Shown in pieces: positions 13,954 to 23,506 of a DNA stretch of 64,000 nucleotides (position 1 is the stretch's first letter; the number at the start of each line of letters is the position of its first letter). This DNA is from Oleiphilus sp. (GTDB lineage Bacteria > Pseudomonadota > Gammaproteobacteria > Pseudomonadales > Oleiphilaceae), in assembly GCA_006212045.1 (NCBI GenBank), contig PZPK01000008.1, positions 1-64,000 on the forward strand, given 5' to 3'. Under the pieces are notes generated by a model that was not told where the DNA came from, ran no database searches, and saw nothing but the letters and a program-made list of their open reading frames with translations. Both the position numbers and the translations under genes were made by a program.

Positions 13954-14993
13954 AGATTCGTCCAGACCAGTTAAGTCGCGAGCTCGAGCGAAAGATATTT
14001 CCGGTTTATATGCTGACGGGGGACGAGCCTTTGTTGCTGCAGGAATGTGCCGACCAGATCAGACGGGCCTGTCAGCAGCAGGGATATAGCGAGCGTCGCA
14101 TATTTCATGTGGACCGGCAGTTTGACTGGACTCAGCTTCAGGATGAAGCAGAGTCCATGTCCCTGTTTTCGGAGAAGAAACTGATCGAATTGCGTCTGGG
14201 GAAATCTAAACCCGGTAGCGCTGGAGCCAAGGCACTCACCCGTTATCTCGAAAGCCCCAATGAAGACAACGTGCTGTTGATCGAATCGGCCCGTCTGGAT
14301 GCCAACACACTGAAAAGCAAATGGGTCAGCACTATTGAGAAAGCGGGCGGCCTGCTTCAGATTTGGCCCATCAGCCTGAAAGAGATGCCCGACTGGCTAT
14401 CGCGTCGTGCAGCAGCTATGAATCTGACACTTGAGAGAGAGGCTGTGATGCTATTGAGTGACCGTCTGGAGGGAAACCTGCTGGCTGCCGCACAGGAACT
14501 GGAAAAACTTAAGCTCAATTACCCATCTGAAACAATCAGTGAAGCCATGGTGCTGGAGACCGTAGATGATTCGGCACGCTACGATGTCTTTAATTTGACC
14601 GATAGCTGCCTGTTGGCAGACCCACGCAAAAGTATTCAGATACTCAGCCATTTGCGTGCAGAAGGTGTAGAAGCGACATTCGTGCTCTGGGCCCTCACTA
14701 AAGAGGTCAGGCTTTTGGATGCGATCAGGCAGGGATTGTCCAATGGCGCCAATATGACGGCCATTTTCAAACAAAACCGGGTGATCAACCGGCGTCAGAA
14801 TTTGGTCACCCAAACGGCCCGACGCCTGGACCACCAGCACATCAGGACAATACTCGCACTGGGAGCGGAGTGCGATGCCCGTATCAAGGGAATGCTGAAA
14901 GGTGGTTCACCCTGGGATACGCTTTCAGATATGGTACTGATGCTCTGTGGTACCCGCGCCATTAATAATACGGATCAGCACGCTGTCAGCTGA
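13950..14993 (+). CDS. holA: DNA polymerase III subunit delta
   Basis: 'PVYMLTGDEPLLLQECADQIRRAC', canonical leuS-lptE-holA order. Confidence 0.95.
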   Translation: MKIRPDQLSRELERKIFPVYMLTGDEPLLLQECADQIRRACQQQGYSERRIFHVDRQFDWTQLQDEAESMSLFSEKKLIELRLGKSKPGSAGAKALTRYLESPNEDNVLLIESARLDANTLKSKWVSTIEKAGGLLQIWPISLKEMPDWLSRRAAAMNLTLEREAVMLLSDRLEGNLLAAAQELEKLKLNYPSETISEAMVLETVDDSARYDVFNLTDSCLLADPRKSIQILSHLRAEGVEATFVLWALTKEVRLLDAIRQGLSNGANMTAIFKQNRVINRRQNLVTQTARRLDHQHIRTILALGAECDARIKGMLKGGSPWDTLSDMVLMLCGTRAINNTDQHAVS

Positions 14994-15062
14994 ATTCGCC
15001 CATGAACGCTGGCGCCGATTCTCAGATAGTCGAAATAAGATAGCAGCGAAGAGGACTGCCCA

Positions 15063-15857
15063 TTGAAATCCTTCAAACCACTTTACGTATTTTTGCTTCT
15101 CGCACTGACCGCGATTGTCGCCTGCCAAACTTCGCCCACCGGGCGAAAACAGTTAATCGTGGTTCCGGACAGTCAGATGAACCAACTCGGGGCCGCTTCT
15201 TTTGCCGAAATGAAGAAAGGTAATCCCCCGCTATCAGACTCCGCGCTGCTCGACTACGTCATGTGTATCAGCCACCCTCTCCTGATCGCTGCCGGCGAAC
15301 AGCCCGGGGGCTGGGAAATTCAGGTGTTTGAGGACGACTCTCCGAACGCGTTTGCACTGCCCGGGCGTAAGATCGGCATCCATACAGGCATGATTGAACT
15401 CGCAAAAACGTCGGGCCAACTGGCAGCAGTGATCGGACATGAAATCGGGCATGTGCAGGCAAAACATGGCTCTGAACGGGTTTCTCTGGGAATGACCAGT
15501 CAGGCCGTACAACAAGTGGCGGCCATCGTTGTTGATGGCACGGAGTACGGCGCAGCCACCATGGCAGCGTTGGGTCTCGGCGCGCAGTTTGGCGTTCTGT
15601 TACCCTATAGCCGCACACATGAGTCTGAAGCCGACTTTATTGGCCTGGAGATCATGGCCAGAGCTGGTTTCGACCCCAGCCATGCGGTTGGTCTCTGGCA
15701 AGGCATGGCTAAACTGGGTGGCCAAAAACCGCCTGAATTCATGTCGACGCACCCTGCCAACCAGACCAGAATCAACGACTTGAACAGTCATATGGGCCAT
15801 GCGAAAAGCCTTTACAGGAAAAGCCAGCAGCAGCCCGATTGTAAAAAACCTTCTTAG
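15063..15857 (+). CDS. M48 family metallopeptidase, lipoprotein
   Basis: lipobox 'AIVACQTS', HExxH as 'VIGHEIGHVQAKH'. Confidence 0.9.
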   Translation: MKSFKPLYVFLLLALTAIVACQTSPTGRKQLIVVPDSQMNQLGAASFAEMKKGNPPLSDSALLDYVMCISHPLLIAAGEQPGGWEIQVFEDDSPNAFALPGRKIGIHTGMIELAKTSGQLAAVIGHEIGHVQAKHGSERVSLGMTSQAVQQVAAIVVDGTEYGAATMAALGLGAQFGVLLPYSRTHESEADFIGLEIMARAGFDPSHAVGLWQGMAKLGGQKPPEFMSTHPANQTRINDLNSHMGHAKSLYRKSQQQPDCKKPS

Positions 15858-15882
15858 CGGCGTATAAACGCCAGACATAAAA

Positions 15883-15914
15883 AAAGTGACGCAAACAGAG
15901 CTTTGCGTCACTTT
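15883..15914. terminator. bidirectional rho-independent terminator
   Basis: 13-bp perfect stem aaagtgacgcaaa-cagagc-tttgcgtcacttt between convergent genes. Confidence 0.85.
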
Positions 15915-15939
15915 AACTTTGCTGATTTCCGACGATTGT

Positions 15940-17724
15940 CTAGAACTGAGCGTCAGCCATCGCCATCAGGTCCTGGCTGCCTGACTTGATTGACTCAAGC
16001 AATGACACGGTCCTTGGCAACAGTCGGCTGAAGAAGAACCTGGCCGTATTCAACTTCCCGGCATAGAAGTCATCGCTCTCGGCTTTAGGCGCCGCCGCTT
16101 TGACCATTCTTGCCCACATATAGCCATAGGTGGTCAGACCGAACATATCCAGATATTCCGCTGCTGCTGCACCCACCTCGCTTGCATCGTCTTTGCTCGC
16201 GTTCAGAACGAATTCGGTTGCATCGCTCAGGCGTTCAACGGATGCAGCCAAGGGTCCCAAATAAGGAGCCATCGCTTCGTTGTCGGATTCTTCGTCAATA
16301 AAGTTGGAAACTTCAGAAGCAAACAGTTCGAACAGCTTGCCGCCATTGGAAACTATCTTGCGACCGAGCAGGTCCATGGCCTGAACGCCATTGGTACCTT
16401 CATAGATTTGCGTAATTCGCGTATCCCGAACCAACTGCTCCTGACCCCATTCGCGAATATAGCCATGACCACCGAAAATCTGCTGCCCGGCAATACAGGA
16501 ATCCAACGCACGATCCGTCATATAGGCTTTTGCGATAGGCGTCATCAGGGCGACCATCGCCTCGGCATGCTGTTTCTGTTCGGCGTCGTCCGAGAACTTG
16601 GAAATATCAAGAAAACGCGCAACATAAGTTGAGAACGCCCGGCTACCCTCGGTAAAGGCCTTCATGGTCAACAGCATGCGCCTGACGTCAGGGTGGACGA
16701 TAATCGGATCGGCCGCCTTGTCTTTCAGTACGGCACCGGATGGAGAACGGCCCTGAATACGGTCCAGCGCATATTCAACTGCATTCTGGTACGAACGTTC
16801 GGCGGCTGCAAAACCCTGAATACCGACGCTCAGACGCTCGTAGTTCATCATGGTAAACATGGCTGCGAGGCCTTTGTTGACTTCGCCGACCAGCCAGCCT
16901 TGTGCACCATCGAAATTCATCACACAGGTACCGGACGCTTTTATGCCCATTTTGTGTTCGATAGAACCACAGGTGACATTGTTGTTCTCACCTACCACAC
17001 CATTGTCATCGACGTGATTACGGGGAACCAGAAACAGGGAAATGCCTCGTGAACCCTCTGGCGCGTCAGGCAGTTTTGCCAGCACCAAATGGATAATGTT
17101 GTCTGTCAGGTCATTCTCACCGCCGGTAATGAAGATCTTGGTACCGGTGATACTGAAGCTACCATCCGAATTGGGCTCCGCTTTGGTGCGAATCATCCCC
17201 AGATCCGTGCCGGCATGAGGCTCTGTCAGATCCATCGCGCCGGTCCACTCACCTGAATACATTTTAGGAAGATATTTTTGCTTGAGCTCTTCAGTCGCAT
17301 GCGCATCAATGGCAAGCGCTGCACCAGAGGTCAGGCAAACGTACAAGCCAAAGGACACATCGGCGGAATACAGCATTTCTTCATACTGTGCGCCCAACAT
17401 TTTGGGCATACCCATACCTTCATAGTCAGGGTTTCCGGTCAAACCGGACCAACCGCCTTCTGCAAATGTCTTGTATGCATCACGGTAGCCCGTCGGTACA
17501 GTGACTTTGCCATCATCAAAGTGACAGCCTTCTTCATCACCTTCACGACTCAACGGTGCAATCAATGAGGCAGTGATCTTTCCAGCCTCTTCAAGAATCG
17601 CATCGGCCGTTTCCATATCTACTGTTTCTTTTGTTCCTGCCAAAGAACCCCAAAGCTTTTCCGCTTCGAATACTTCATTCATTACAAACCGAATGTCTTT
17701 CAAAGGAGCTTTATATTCAGCCAT
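15940..17724 (-). CDS. acyl-CoA dehydrogenase (long, C-terminal-domain type)
   Basis: 'MYSGEWTGAMDLTEPHAGTDLGMIRTKAEPN', 'YEGTNGVQAMDLLGRK'. Confidence 0.93.
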   Translation of the reverse strand: MAEYKAPLKDIRFVMNEVFEAEKLWGSLAGTKETVDMETADAILEEAGKITASLIAPLSREGDEEGCHFDDGKVTVPTGYRDAYKTFAEGGWSGLTGNPDYEGMGMPKMLGAQYEEMLYSADVSFGLYVCLTSGAALAIDAHATEELKQKYLPKMYSGEWTGAMDLTEPHAGTDLGMIRTKAEPNSDGSFSITGTKIFITGGENDLTDNIIHLVLAKLPDAPEGSRGISLFLVPRNHVDDNGVVGENNNVTCGSIEHKMGIKASGTCVMNFDGAQGWLVGEVNKGLAAMFTMMNYERLSVGIQGFAAAERSYQNAVEYALDRIQGRSPSGAVLKDKAADPIIVHPDVRRMLLTMKAFTEGSRAFSTYVARFLDISKFSDDAEQKQHAEAMVALMTPIAKAYMTDRALDSCIAGQQIFGGHGYIREWGQEQLVRDTRITQIYEGTNGVQAMDLLGRKIVSNGGKLFELFASEVSNFIDEESDNEAMAPYLGPLAASVERLSDATEFVLNASKDDASEVGAAAAEYLDMFGLTTYGYMWARMVKAAAPKAESDDFYAGKLNTARFFFSRLLPRTVSLLESIKSGSQDLMAMADAQF

Positions 17725-17781
17725 TTACCTTTCCTCACCTGTACTCTTGCCGATCAAACTACTCAATACACCATTGGGCCA

Positions 17782-17800
17782 GATGGTTATACCAACCATC
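17782..17800 (-). promoter_or_regulatory. palindrome overlapping candidate extended -10 of acyl-CoA dehydrogenase gene
   Basis: GATGGTT-ATACC-AACCATC; minus strand contains TGGTATAAC inside it. Confidence 0.35.
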
Positions 17801-17866
17801 CCCAGGTATCTAATGACGGATGAACACGACGCCGCTATCCGAAATTTTCGGCGCGCATTCTAACGT

Positions 17867-17894
17867 AAAAAGCCCGCTGATGCGGGCTTTTTTT
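17867..17894. terminator. rho-independent terminator
   Basis: aaaaagcccgc-tgat-gcgggctttttt just 3' of minus-strand gene ending at 17921. Confidence 0.85.
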
Positions 17895-17920
17895 AAGGGT
17901 TCTTTCAAAAGAACCACAAA

Positions 17921-19714
17921 TCAGAACGCAAAGTGCTCTTCATCCATCGCCATGATGGAGTCACCACCCGCAGCAATCATCTGCGCATGTGCGGCTGTGC
18001 GCGGCAAAATGCGGTCAAAATAGAATTTGGCCGTTTGGATTTTTGCCTTGTAGAAGTCCTGCTCGGAAGTACCTTCCGCCAGTTTTGCGTTTGCAGTATC
18101 GACCATACGCGCCCAGAAGTACGCGAGACAGATGTAACCAGAGTACATCAGGAAGTCTACCGAAGCCGCACCGACCTCATCGCGATTCTGCATGGCAGTC
18201 ATACCGATTTTCATCGTAATGTCGCCCCACTCTTTGTTCAGTTTGGCCAAAGGCTCGATGAACGCTTTCATGTCATCGTTACCTTCGTGCTCCTGACAGA
18301 ACTTGTGCACGATCTTGGTGAAATTACGCAGGGAAGCGCCTTGCGACATCAGGATTTTACGACCCAACAGGTCAAGCGCCTGAATACCGGTGGTGCCTTC
18401 GTACAGCAAGGCTATTCGGGTATCACGAACAATCTGCTCCATGCCCCATTCCTGAATAAAGCCGTGACCACCAAATACCTGAACGCCGTGGTTTGCGGCT
18501 TCATAGCCAGCTTCCGTACAGAACGCTTTCAGTATCGGCGTCAAAAAGCCCAACAGGTCATCGGCTTCTTTCTGAACGTCACCTTCGCCATGTTGCACCA
18601 GGTCAGCCTGCTGCGCAGCAAAATAAATCATCGCTCGAGAACCTTCGGCAATTGCTTTTTGGGTCAGAAGCATACGACGTACATCAGGGTGAACAATAAT
18701 TGGATCGGCTTTGCCATCGGGGTTTTTAGGGCCAGACAGTGAACGCATTGCCAAACGCTCTTTCGCATAGGCCAGAGCGCCCTGGAAAGAACCTTCCGCG
18801 GCCGCAAGCCCCTGGATAGAGGTGCCGATACGCGCGACGTTCATAAAGGTAAACATGCAGTTCAGACCTTTATTCTCAGGACCAATCAACCAGCCCTTGG
18901 CGCCATCGAAATTCATGACACAGGTAGCGTTGCCGTGAATACCCATTTTGTGTTCGATCGATCCACAGGTGACCGCGTTACGCTCGCCTGCATTACCATT
19001 GGCATCAGGCAGGTGCTTGGGCACGATAAACAGGGAAATACCTTTGGTACCTTCCGGAGCACCCGGGAGACGTGCCAGTACGATGTGGACAATATTGTCC
19101 ACCATGTCATGCTCACCCGCAGAGATGAAGATTTTGGTGCCTGTGATGTTGTAGCTACCGTCTGCATTCGGTTCAGCTTTAGTCGTCAGGATACCCAGAT
19201 CTGAACCACACTGTGGCTCGGTCAGACACATGGTACCGGTCCACTCACCGCTCACCAGCTTGGTCAGGTAAGTTTCCTGCTGTTCAGGTGTACCATGCTC
19301 TTCCAGCGTTGCGCGGGCGCCATGACTCAAGCCCGGGTACATACCCCAGGACCAGTTGGCTGTACCGATCAGCTCGCTCAGAATAATGTTCAATGATTCG
19401 GGCAAGCCCTGACCACCATGCTCTACAGGCGCGTTCATTGAAGGCCATCCACCCTCAACGTACTGCTGGTAAGCTTCTTTGAAACCTTTCGGAGTTGTTA
19501 CGCCGTCTTCCGTAAGAGTACAGCCTTCCTGATCACCTATCTGATTCAAAGGAGCCAGCACTTCTTCACAAAACTTGGCGCCTTCACCAATAATCGCGTC
19601 AACCATGTCCGGAGACGCGTCTGAAGCACCGATAGACTGATAGTGCTTCTCGCTATCCAGCACTTCATTCATCACAAATTTGATGTCGCGTAAGGGAGCC
19701 TTAAATTCTGGCAT
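17921..19714 (-). CDS. acyl-CoA dehydrogenase (long, C-terminal-domain type), tandem paralogue
   Basis: 'VSGEWTGTMCLTEPQCGSDLGILTTKAEPNADGSYNITGTKIFIS', 'YEGTTGIQALDLLGRK'. Confidence 0.94.
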   Translation of the reverse strand: MPEFKAPLRDIKFVMNEVLDSEKHYQSIGASDASPDMVDAIIGEGAKFCEEVLAPLNQIGDQEGCTLTEDGVTTPKGFKEAYQQYVEGGWPSMNAPVEHGGQGLPESLNIILSELIGTANWSWGMYPGLSHGARATLEEHGTPEQQETYLTKLVSGEWTGTMCLTEPQCGSDLGILTTKAEPNADGSYNITGTKIFISAGEHDMVDNIVHIVLARLPGAPEGTKGISLFIVPKHLPDANGNAGERNAVTCGSIEHKMGIHGNATCVMNFDGAKGWLIGPENKGLNCMFTFMNVARIGTSIQGLAAAEGSFQGALAYAKERLAMRSLSGPKNPDGKADPIIVHPDVRRMLLTQKAIAEGSRAMIYFAAQQADLVQHGEGDVQKEADDLLGFLTPILKAFCTEAGYEAANHGVQVFGGHGFIQEWGMEQIVRDTRIALLYEGTTGIQALDLLGRKILMSQGASLRNFTKIVHKFCQEHEGNDDMKAFIEPLAKLNKEWGDITMKIGMTAMQNRDEVGAASVDFLMYSGYICLAYFWARMVDTANAKLAEGTSEQDFYKAKIQTAKFYFDRILPRTAAHAQMIAAGGDSIMAMDEEHFAF

Positions 19715-19855
19715 AACAATAACCTCAACATTTTGTTTGACGCTTTCGCGTCATTCATTGCTTTACCCGTGTTTCTGGATTCAGGAGAACACGGCAGCTA
19801 ATTAATTTTTAACGGGGCGCCAAATCATAACCAGGCATGATCCGGACACCAAATA

Positions 19856-19871
19856 TCAAACGACCGTTTGA
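19856..19871 (-). promoter_or_regulatory. PsrA-type operator
   Basis: TCAAACGACCGTTTGA matches G/CAAAC-N2-4-GTTTG/C; abuts -10. Confidence 0.6.
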
Positions 19872-19900
19872 AACATACGTTCGCTTTAAGAAATTGTCAA
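19872..19900 (-). promoter_or_regulatory. sigma70 promoter for acyl-CoA dehydrogenase 17921-19714
   Basis: minus strand TTGACA-N17-TATGTT. Confidence 0.6.
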
Positions 19901-20087
19901 GAAGTGATGCTGAGTTTTAGCTCTAATTAACATTAGTGAAACATCACTATCTCTATGAATCCAGTCGCTTACACCTCGTGGATTAATCTGGAAAGACTAG
20001 CAGACCTGTTTTTTTTGTCCGGTCGGCAACGCGATATTTTTGTAAAGATATGCTGAGACCGGAAACCGAAAACGGGTAGCTTGCTCG

Positions 20088-20774
20088 CTAAGCCCGAGTA
20101 CTGACCAGAGAGCGCTCATCCTCAGCGCCAAGCCCCGAGGATTCAACATTCTCATAGGTACGGGCTGCGAGATTCGGTTTTTCGCGGCTTTCCCCAGATT
20201 CGGCTCTTGCCTGCTGCGCTTCTTCGCGACGCTCTTCATTCAATTGCAATCGCGCTTCGGCAATCGTCTGGCCTGCCTGTGAAGCCACCCTTCTGTCCTG
20301 TGCCGAAGGGTCGGACGGAGCCAACGCGGCAGCTTTGACCACATTCATCTTGTCGATCGTGGCCTGAGGATCACCCGAGACAGGTGAGGCATCTATCGGC
20401 ACTTCACCACCAACCGCGTAGCGCTTGCCGTCAGGCCCTTCCTGATACACGTAACTGATGGCACCTGTGTATTGCCCGCCAACGGCCTTGTGCGCTCGCT
20501 CGTGGGCTTTGACCTGGGCATCCCGCGCAGCCAGTTGGTTAATTTGCCTTTCTTCCGCTGCCGTGAGTTCTCGCGCCAGCTTTTGGCCCTCTTCTTTGAG
20601 GATATCTTGTCGGGAAGTGTTTGAAAGCGTCACCCTGTCTTCAGCAAGGCGCTCTGGCGCGGCTGCGGAGGCAGCATCCTGAGGAACATTCTGGTTATGT
20701 CTTGGCGAACGGACTGGCTTGGGTTCGGACAAACCCAACGTGGTCGACAACTGATTTAAAACGGGCGCGTCCAT
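20088..20774 (-). CDS. SprA-related / putative metalloprotease CJM1_0395-type protein
   Basis: 'DAQVKAHERAHKAVGGQYTGAISYVYQEGPDGKRYAVGGEVPIDASPV' with HExxH-like AHERAH. Confidence 0.8.
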   Translation of the reverse strand: MDAPVLNQLSTTLGLSEPKPVRSPRHNQNVPQDAASAAAPERLAEDRVTLSNTSRQDILKEEGQKLARELTAAEERQINQLAARDAQVKAHERAHKAVGGQYTGAISYVYQEGPDGKRYAVGGEVPIDASPVSGDPQATIDKMNVVKAAALAPSDPSAQDRRVASQAGQTIAEARLQLNEERREEAQQARAESGESREKPNLAARTYENVESSGLGAEDERSLVSTRA

Positions 20775-20821
20775 TGGGAGAACATAATATCAACGCATGT
20801 ATCTTATTAGACTGCCGAGCC

Positions 20822-21079
20822 TCAGGCCAGCGTATCCAGCAAGGTTCCCAAGACTTCATCGGCAGTCCGGACGACCTGCGCTGACGCTTCAACTGAGCGC
20901 TCATACAGGCGGAGATCGACTAGGGATTCAACCACATCATTTGAATTGGAACCCGCCGCACCGTCGACCGTACCTGCCCTCACGATTTCACTCGCTGCAC
21001 GCTCGGCTCCTTCAATACCTCTCTGAACGCCCTGCACTCCGGTGTTCAATACTGAATTAATAGTCATTACGGCTACCAC
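20822..21079 (-). CDS. small protein resembling C-terminus of flagellar rod/hook proteins
   Basis: 'NSNDVVESLVDLRLYERSVEASAQVVRTADEVLGTLLDTLA' resembles FlgE/FlgG C-terminal helix. Confidence 0.6.
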   Translation of the reverse strand: MVAVMTINSVLNTGVQGVQRGIEGAERAASEIVRAGTVDGAAGSNSNDVVESLVDLRLYERSVEASAQVVRTADEVLGTLLDTLA

Positions 21080-21289
21080 GTCGTTAATCGAATAGGTTGG
21101 CTCCCGGACACACGTATTACAGAGTCATAGGGAACCTCTAATGATAATTCAAGCAAAAAGCTGTTTGTTTTTCAACCAACGGGTACGTTTCTTTACAAAA
21201 AGTCCCTTCGAAAACAAGACTATATAAAAGGATCAGCGAGCCGACATTGCCTTTCGCTTCCTGAACATTCCAAAGAGTGTCTGTCCCGG

Positions 21290-21994
21290 CTATGTATCTT
21301 TTGTGGCTTCGCCGAACAGTGTGTCAAGATTCAGGTCTGCGGTGCAATCTGAGGGATCATGATTGGCCTGATAGGAAATTCTACCCAGCAATGGCGCTCT
21401 GATACCGGCACACAGACTGGCCATGTATTCCTGGTCATAGGCCATGGTCTCGGCGTCCATTTCGTTTGCGACCCATCCGGCGATACGCAAACCATCAGCA
21501 TGAATGGCCTGTACGGTCAGGAGCGCATGATTGATACAACCCAATCGAAGGCCCACCACGAGTATCACGGGCAATGCCAACTGTTGCGCCAGATCCGACA
21601 ACAGTTCTCGCTCGTTCAGGGGCACGCGCCAACCTCCGGCGCCTTCAACCAGAGCAAATTCAGGCCGGTGCATCAGCGCACCACGGCAAATACCCTCCAA
21701 ACGGCTCACGCTGATATTGCGCCCTTCTTCCCTGGCAGCGATATGCGGAGATGTGGCCGCTTTCAGTAGCACGGGGTTCACTTGCTCGTAGGGCAAAGAC
21801 ATCGACATGTGCTGCTGTAGCAAAATGGCGTCTTCGTTTGCCAATTGGCCTTGAAAGACTTCCGCTCCGGCCGCTACCGGCTTAAGCGCCATGCTTGTCA
21901 GCCCGGCTTTATTTGCCGCTTCCAGTAGTGCACAGGAAACAAAGGTCTTACCCACTCCGGTATCTGTGCCCGCCACGAAAAAGTGATGTTTCAT
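21290..21994 (-). CDS. bioD: dethiobiotin synthase
   Basis: 'FFVAGTDTGVGKTFVSCALL', 'VEGAGGWRVPL'. Confidence 0.95.
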   Translation of the reverse strand: MKHHFFVAGTDTGVGKTFVSCALLEAANKAGLTSMALKPVAAGAEVFQGQLANEDAILLQQHMSMSLPYEQVNPVLLKAATSPHIAAREEGRNISVSRLEGICRGALMHRPEFALVEGAGGWRVPLNERELLSDLAQQLALPVILVVGLRLGCINHALLTVQAIHADGLRIAGWVANEMDAETMAYDQEYMASLCAGIRAPLLGRISYQANHDPSDCTADLNLDTLFGEATKDT

Positions 21995-22001
21995 ATCCCG
22001 A

Positions 22002-22793
22002 TTACCTTTTCTTCTGAAGCACACCCAGCCCTACCTGATAGGTGGCAGGTAGCTGATGAGCGCTGGTTCTGAAACCTTCGTAATGCTGAATAACAGCAGA
22101 CAGTTTGGCTTTTCCGGTGACGTGCTTTGATCGTTTTTCTGTCATATTGTGCGCACCGAGCGTCTTCAACTCCCGCATCAATGTGATGACCTTGTCGTAC
22201 CAGAGCACTTTTTCGACCTGACAAAGCTCGGTAAAAACTGCCGCGTCAGTCTCCCCGGCCCGCCGATAGTCTTCGAGTGTAAAGAACTCATTGACATGCT
22301 GGCGCTGATCAGTGGCCTTCCAGGATGCCTCAAGCTCACTCAAGGTGCCTTCCAACAGGGTTGAGAAAACGAATACGCCTCCCGGTCTGAGCACGCGCAC
22401 AAGCTCTGCAAAAAGAGCATCCAGATCGTAACACCATTGAATCGACAGGCTCGAGAATATCAGATCAAAGCTGCCACCTTTGAAGGGTAGTCGTTCTGCA
22501 TCGGCAACAGCGTAGCATGCCCGTTCTCCGTGCTGCGCCTTGGCGTAGGCCGCCATTCCAATTGCGAGGTCTACGGCAACGGGGCAGTTATCTTCACTAA
22601 ACGGGGCCAAAGTCGGGAGAAAATACCCTGTGCCGGCGCCCAAATCCATCACTCGGCCGCGCGCAGTCTCGGGCACCTTCTGCAACAGGCGATCCCCCAC
22701 CCAACGCTGAAAATGCGCGGCAGAATCATATTGTTGCGCAGCTTTACCGAAAGACTGGGCAATGTCTTTTTTATCAACTACTGCATTTGACAA
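22002..22793 (-). CDS. bioC: malonyl-ACP O-methyltransferase
   Basis: 'DKKDIAQSFGKAAQQYDSAAHFQ', SAM motif 'VMDLGAGTGYF'; likely TTG start at 22793 overlapping bioH (ORF runs to 22826). Confidence 0.9.
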   Translation of the reverse strand: MSNAVVDKKDIAQSFGKAAQQYDSAAHFQRWVGDRLLQKVPETARGRVMDLGAGTGYFLPTLAPFSEDNCPVAVDLAIGMAAYAKAQHGERACYAVADAERLPFKGGSFDLIFSSLSIQWCYDLDALFAELVRVLRPGGVFVFSTLLEGTLSELEASWKATDQRQHVNEFFTLEDYRRAGETDAAVFTELCQVEKVLWYDKVITLMRELKTLGAHNMTEKRSKHVTGKAKLSAVIQHYEGFRTSAHQLPATYQVGLGVLQKKR

Positions 22794-23506
22794 AAGCGGT
22801 CCACCTGTTGGTTCAGTACTGTACAAAGCGTGTATGCGTGCTGCTCATCAAGAAAAGGGCAATGCCCCAATTCACTCAGAATATGTACCTCTGCCTGCTC
22901 CGGCAAAAGCCCGTTCAAACCCGGCTCAAACGGCACCAGCCGATCACATGCACCATAAATAAAAGCACTCGGGACATCGATTGCAGCAAGCTCGGCACGG
23001 CTATCCATTTGCCCCAGCATGGCCAGACTTGAACAAAGGACCTGGTGTTCCGGTACCGACTGTTTGTGATAAACGCGCCCCAAATCTCGCAGTAACCGCC
23101 GCTGAGAAGCCATCCCCTGGGTCAGCAAAAAAGAAAATGTTCGCAGCCAGTCCTGACCTGTGCCGTTGGCAAGCTCAGCGCTGAACTGCTCAAACATCTT
23201 TGTTTCCATACCGGATGCCCAGTCTTCCCGACGTACAAATACGGGATTGGCCATCAGTGAAATCAAGCCGGAAAATTGCCTGGCGCAGGTTGCGGCGTAA
23301 TGCATGGCCAACATCCCTCCCAGCGACCACCCCATCAGCACGGTATCCCGGGTTACTTGCTTGTCGAGACATTGCATCCACTCAGACAGGTCCCAGTTCC
23401 GGGTGACACCCTGCACTTTGACCGATTCAAAGCCCTGCAAGTGACAAAGAACATCGTGCCAAATCCCGTCAGGCATGGACCAGCCATTCAGAAACAGCAA
23501 TTTCAC
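22778..23506 (-). CDS. bioH: pimeloyl-ACP methyl ester esterase (alpha/beta hydrolase)
   Basis: nucleophile 'LMGWSLGGMLA', operon position between bioF and bioC. Confidence 0.85.
   Translation of the reverse strand: MKLLFLNGWSMPDGIWHDVLCHLQGFESVKVQGVTRNWDLSEWMQCLDKQVTRDTVLMGWSLGGMLAMHYAATCARQFSGLISLMANPVFVRREDWASGMETKMFEQFSAELANGTGQDWLRTFSFLLTQGMASQRRLLRDLGRVYHKQSVPEHQVLCSSLAMLGQMDSRAELAAIDVPSAFIYGACDRLVPFEPGLNGLLPEQAEVHILSELGHCPFLDEQHAYTLCTVLNQQVDRFCQMQ

Noticed and set aside
17933-18742. 269-aa plus-strand ORF
   Set aside because: Fully antisense to a clear acyl-CoA dehydrogenase; composition is not protein-like for any family
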